A DNA stretch of 64,000 nucleotides. Source: Pseudosulfitobacter sp. DSM 107133 (GTDB lineage: Bacteria > Pseudomonadota > Alphaproteobacteria > Rhodobacterales > Rhodobacteraceae). Position numbers and translations under genes: made by a program. Location: NCBI RefSeq assembly GCF_022788695.1, contig NZ_CP085157.1, positions 94,962 through 158,961 on the forward strand. The letters are read 5' to 3'. Numbering within the stretch: position 1 is the first letter of the stretch; each line of letters opens with the position of its first letter. This document shows positions 62,859-64,000 of the stretch, in pieces. The notes beneath the pieces are model-generated. The model was not told the DNA's origin. It did not search any database and saw only the letters and a program-made list of their open reading frames with translations.

Positions 62859-63743
62859 ATGCCCCTGATAGGCTATGCGCGCGTATCCACAGAGGATCAG
62901 ACCCCCCTGCCCCAGTCTGAGGCCCTGCAAACTGCGGGATGCGTCGAGATCCATGAAGAACAGGCCTCGGGCGGCAATCGTGCGCGGCCGGTGCTTGCGC
63001 GGGTGTTGGAGCGCATCGGCAAGGGCGACACGCTGGTGGTCGTGCGGATTGACCGCCTCGCGCGATCCCTGTCGCATCTGCTGGAGGTGATCGAGCGGCT
63101 GGAGGCCAAGGGTGCGTTCTTTCGTTCCATTCAGGACCCGATCGACACCGGGTCCCCGCAAGGCAAGTTCACGCTGCAGGTTCTGGGCGCCGCGGCCGAG
63201 TTCGAGCGGGCGCTGATCCGGGAACGTACCAAGGCGGGGCTGGCGAGCGCCCGTACCAAGGGCCGGGTCGGCGGGAACCCTGGACTGCGGGCCAAAGACC
63301 CTGCTGCTCTTCGCAAAGTGCGGCTGGCGCGACAAGACGGCTACATGGAGCGTCTGAACGAGACGGCACAAGATTGGGTGCCCCATGTGCGCCGGTTGCG
63401 ACCCGACTTGGCCTGGGAAGACGTGGTGCGCATCATCAACGGCCCATTGCCCGAGGCGCGTCGCTGGACCCAAAGCCGTCTCTTGCGCGCTGTGAATGCC
63501 TATGTCCGCGACGGCTTCCTGCCGGCCGAGGTGCTGGCCCGCGCCGGGCGCCGCGAAACCGACGACCGTCTGCCCGCCATCGTCGCCGGCATCAAGGGCG
63601 CGGACCCCGACATCACGCTTCAGGCGATCTGTACCCGGCTGGAAGCGATGCGCGAACGCACACCACGCGGGCGGACAAGCTGGCAGCCTTCTTCGGTCAA
63701 GATGCTACTGGAGCGGGCTGAGAGGCTGGGGCTGCTCGATTGA
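62859..63743 (+). CDS. Serine recombinase (resolvase/invertase family)
   Basis: This 294-residue protein begins MPLIGYARVSTEDQ, with the catalytic Ser at residue 10. The resolvase core continues with RIDRLARSLSHLLEVIERLEAKGAFF and AAAEFERALIRERTKAGL. The C-terminal extension of about 150 residues is longer than in gamma-delta resolvase (183 residues) and resembles plasmid/Tn3-type 'recombinase family' proteins of alphaproteobacteria. An inverted repeat lies directly upstream. It probably resolves plasmid multimers or transposon cointegrates. Confidence 0.88.
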   Translation: MPLIGYARVSTEDQTPLPQSEALQTAGCVEIHEEQASGGNRARPVLARVLERIGKGDTLVVVRIDRLARSLSHLLEVIERLEAKGAFFRSIQDPIDTGSPQGKFTLQVLGAAAEFERALIRERTKAGLASARTKGRVGGNPGLRAKDPAALRKVRLARQDGYMERLNETAQDWVPHVRRLRPDLAWEDVVRIINGPLPEARRWTQSRLLRAVNAYVRDGFLPAEVLARAGRRETDDRLPAIVAGIKGADPDITLQAICTRLEAMRERTPRGRTSWQPSSVKMLLERAERLGLLD

Positions 63744-63947
63744 GATTCCCGAGAATCGCCCATCCGATTCTGCCGACTGATTTCTGTACGCACTCACAAT
63801 ACATCTTGTGGTCACTACGTAGTTGGCAACGAGGTGTTGAAGTAGAGCGAGAGCGCAGTCGCCCAAGACGCTGATTTTTAACAGTTTACCGTCGACAGAA
63901 ATCGGTGCCTTCAACGCCCCCAGGCCGCTCAACGGTTTGGTCTGGAT

Positions 63948-63956
63948 TTATCCACA
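63948..63956 (+). promoter_or_regulatory. DnaA box (TTATCCACA)
   Basis: A perfect consensus DnaA box occurs 45 bases before the end of the window, in an AT-richer stretch without genes (63744-64000). A single box is weak evidence, but next to a recombinase and toxin-antitoxin pair it could mark the edge of a plasmid replication origin. Confidence 0.4.
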
Positions 63957-64000
63957 ATATCTGTTAAGCTTTGCAAAACAATAAAGACTTGAGGGCAGTG

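Noticed and set aside
1..64000. CRISPR arrays, tRNA or rRNA genes, riboswitches
   Set aside because: No regularly spaced repeats, tRNA-like cloverleaf sequences or ribosomal RNA stretches were noticed in the window.

Overview
The window looks like a piece of a GC-rich alphaproteobacterial genome, most likely Rhodobacteraceae (Roseobacter group). Codon use, densely overlapping operons and the family mix support this; I cannot assign a genus. Positions 1 to about 52,000 form one very large acyl-CoA catabolic island. It holds six complete acyl-CoA dehydrogenases plus one cut by the window edge, five CaiB/BaiF-family proteins, four crotonase-fold proteins, three hot-dog (MaoC/HTD2-type) hydratases, three SDR oxidoreductases, one SCP2-type thiolase, one thiolase-like protein without active-site cysteines, four acyl-CoA ligase-family proteins, a biotin-dependent acyl-CoA carboxylase, lyases and etfAB. 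Two LivFGHMK-type ABC importers each carry an AMP-forming ligase gene between livG and livH.

Layout: (A) 1-9,995, plus strand: ACAD end, PaaK-like ligase, two-subunit carboxylase, HMG-CoA-lyase-like enzyme, SDR, citryl-CoA-lyase-like protein, ACAD, HTD2-type hydratase. This resembles the logic of leucine/isovalerate or acyclic terpenoid breakdown (dehydrogenate, carboxylate, hydrate, cleave). (B) 10,025-17,873, plus: importer 1 with ligase and SDR. (C) 17,896-22,337: racemase-like CaiB (minus), crotonase, SCP2 thiolase, ACAD. (D) 22,338-24,185: a decayed scar with IS and gene fragments. (E) 24,186-33,326, minus: PaaK-like protein, crotonase, a two-gene ACAD pair, MaoC hydratases, transglutaminase-like protein, racemase-like CaiB, and a DUF35 plus cysteine-less thiolase pair like steroid side-chain aldolases. 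(F) 33,405-35,734, plus: two CaiB-type transferases. (G) 35,750-51,954, minus: ACAD, etfAB, crotonases, importer 2 with tandem binding proteins, SDR, ACAD, CaiB. (H) 52,152-56,962: TetR-controlled RND efflux operon. (I) 57,105-59,912: TetR, HxlR and a divergent dioxygenase/quinone-reductase pair. (J) 59,928-64,000: mobile and plasmid-like DNA (IS6-family element, interrupted tyrosine integrase, VapC/Phd toxin-antitoxin, serine recombinase, a DnaA box).

The most striking signal is a 16-bp palindrome, TCTAAC-N4-GTTAGA, found five times (10,037; 29,694; 33,353; 49,517; 51,974). Each copy lies in an intergenic region and overlaps a plausible sigma-70 promoter. It ties importers, ligases, racemases, dehydrogenases and aldolase-like genes into one regulon, although no regulator gene lies inside the island. 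My inference is that the island imports and degrades a methyl-branched, isoprenoid- or steroid-side-chain-like carboxylic acid; the substrate cannot be read from sequence alone.
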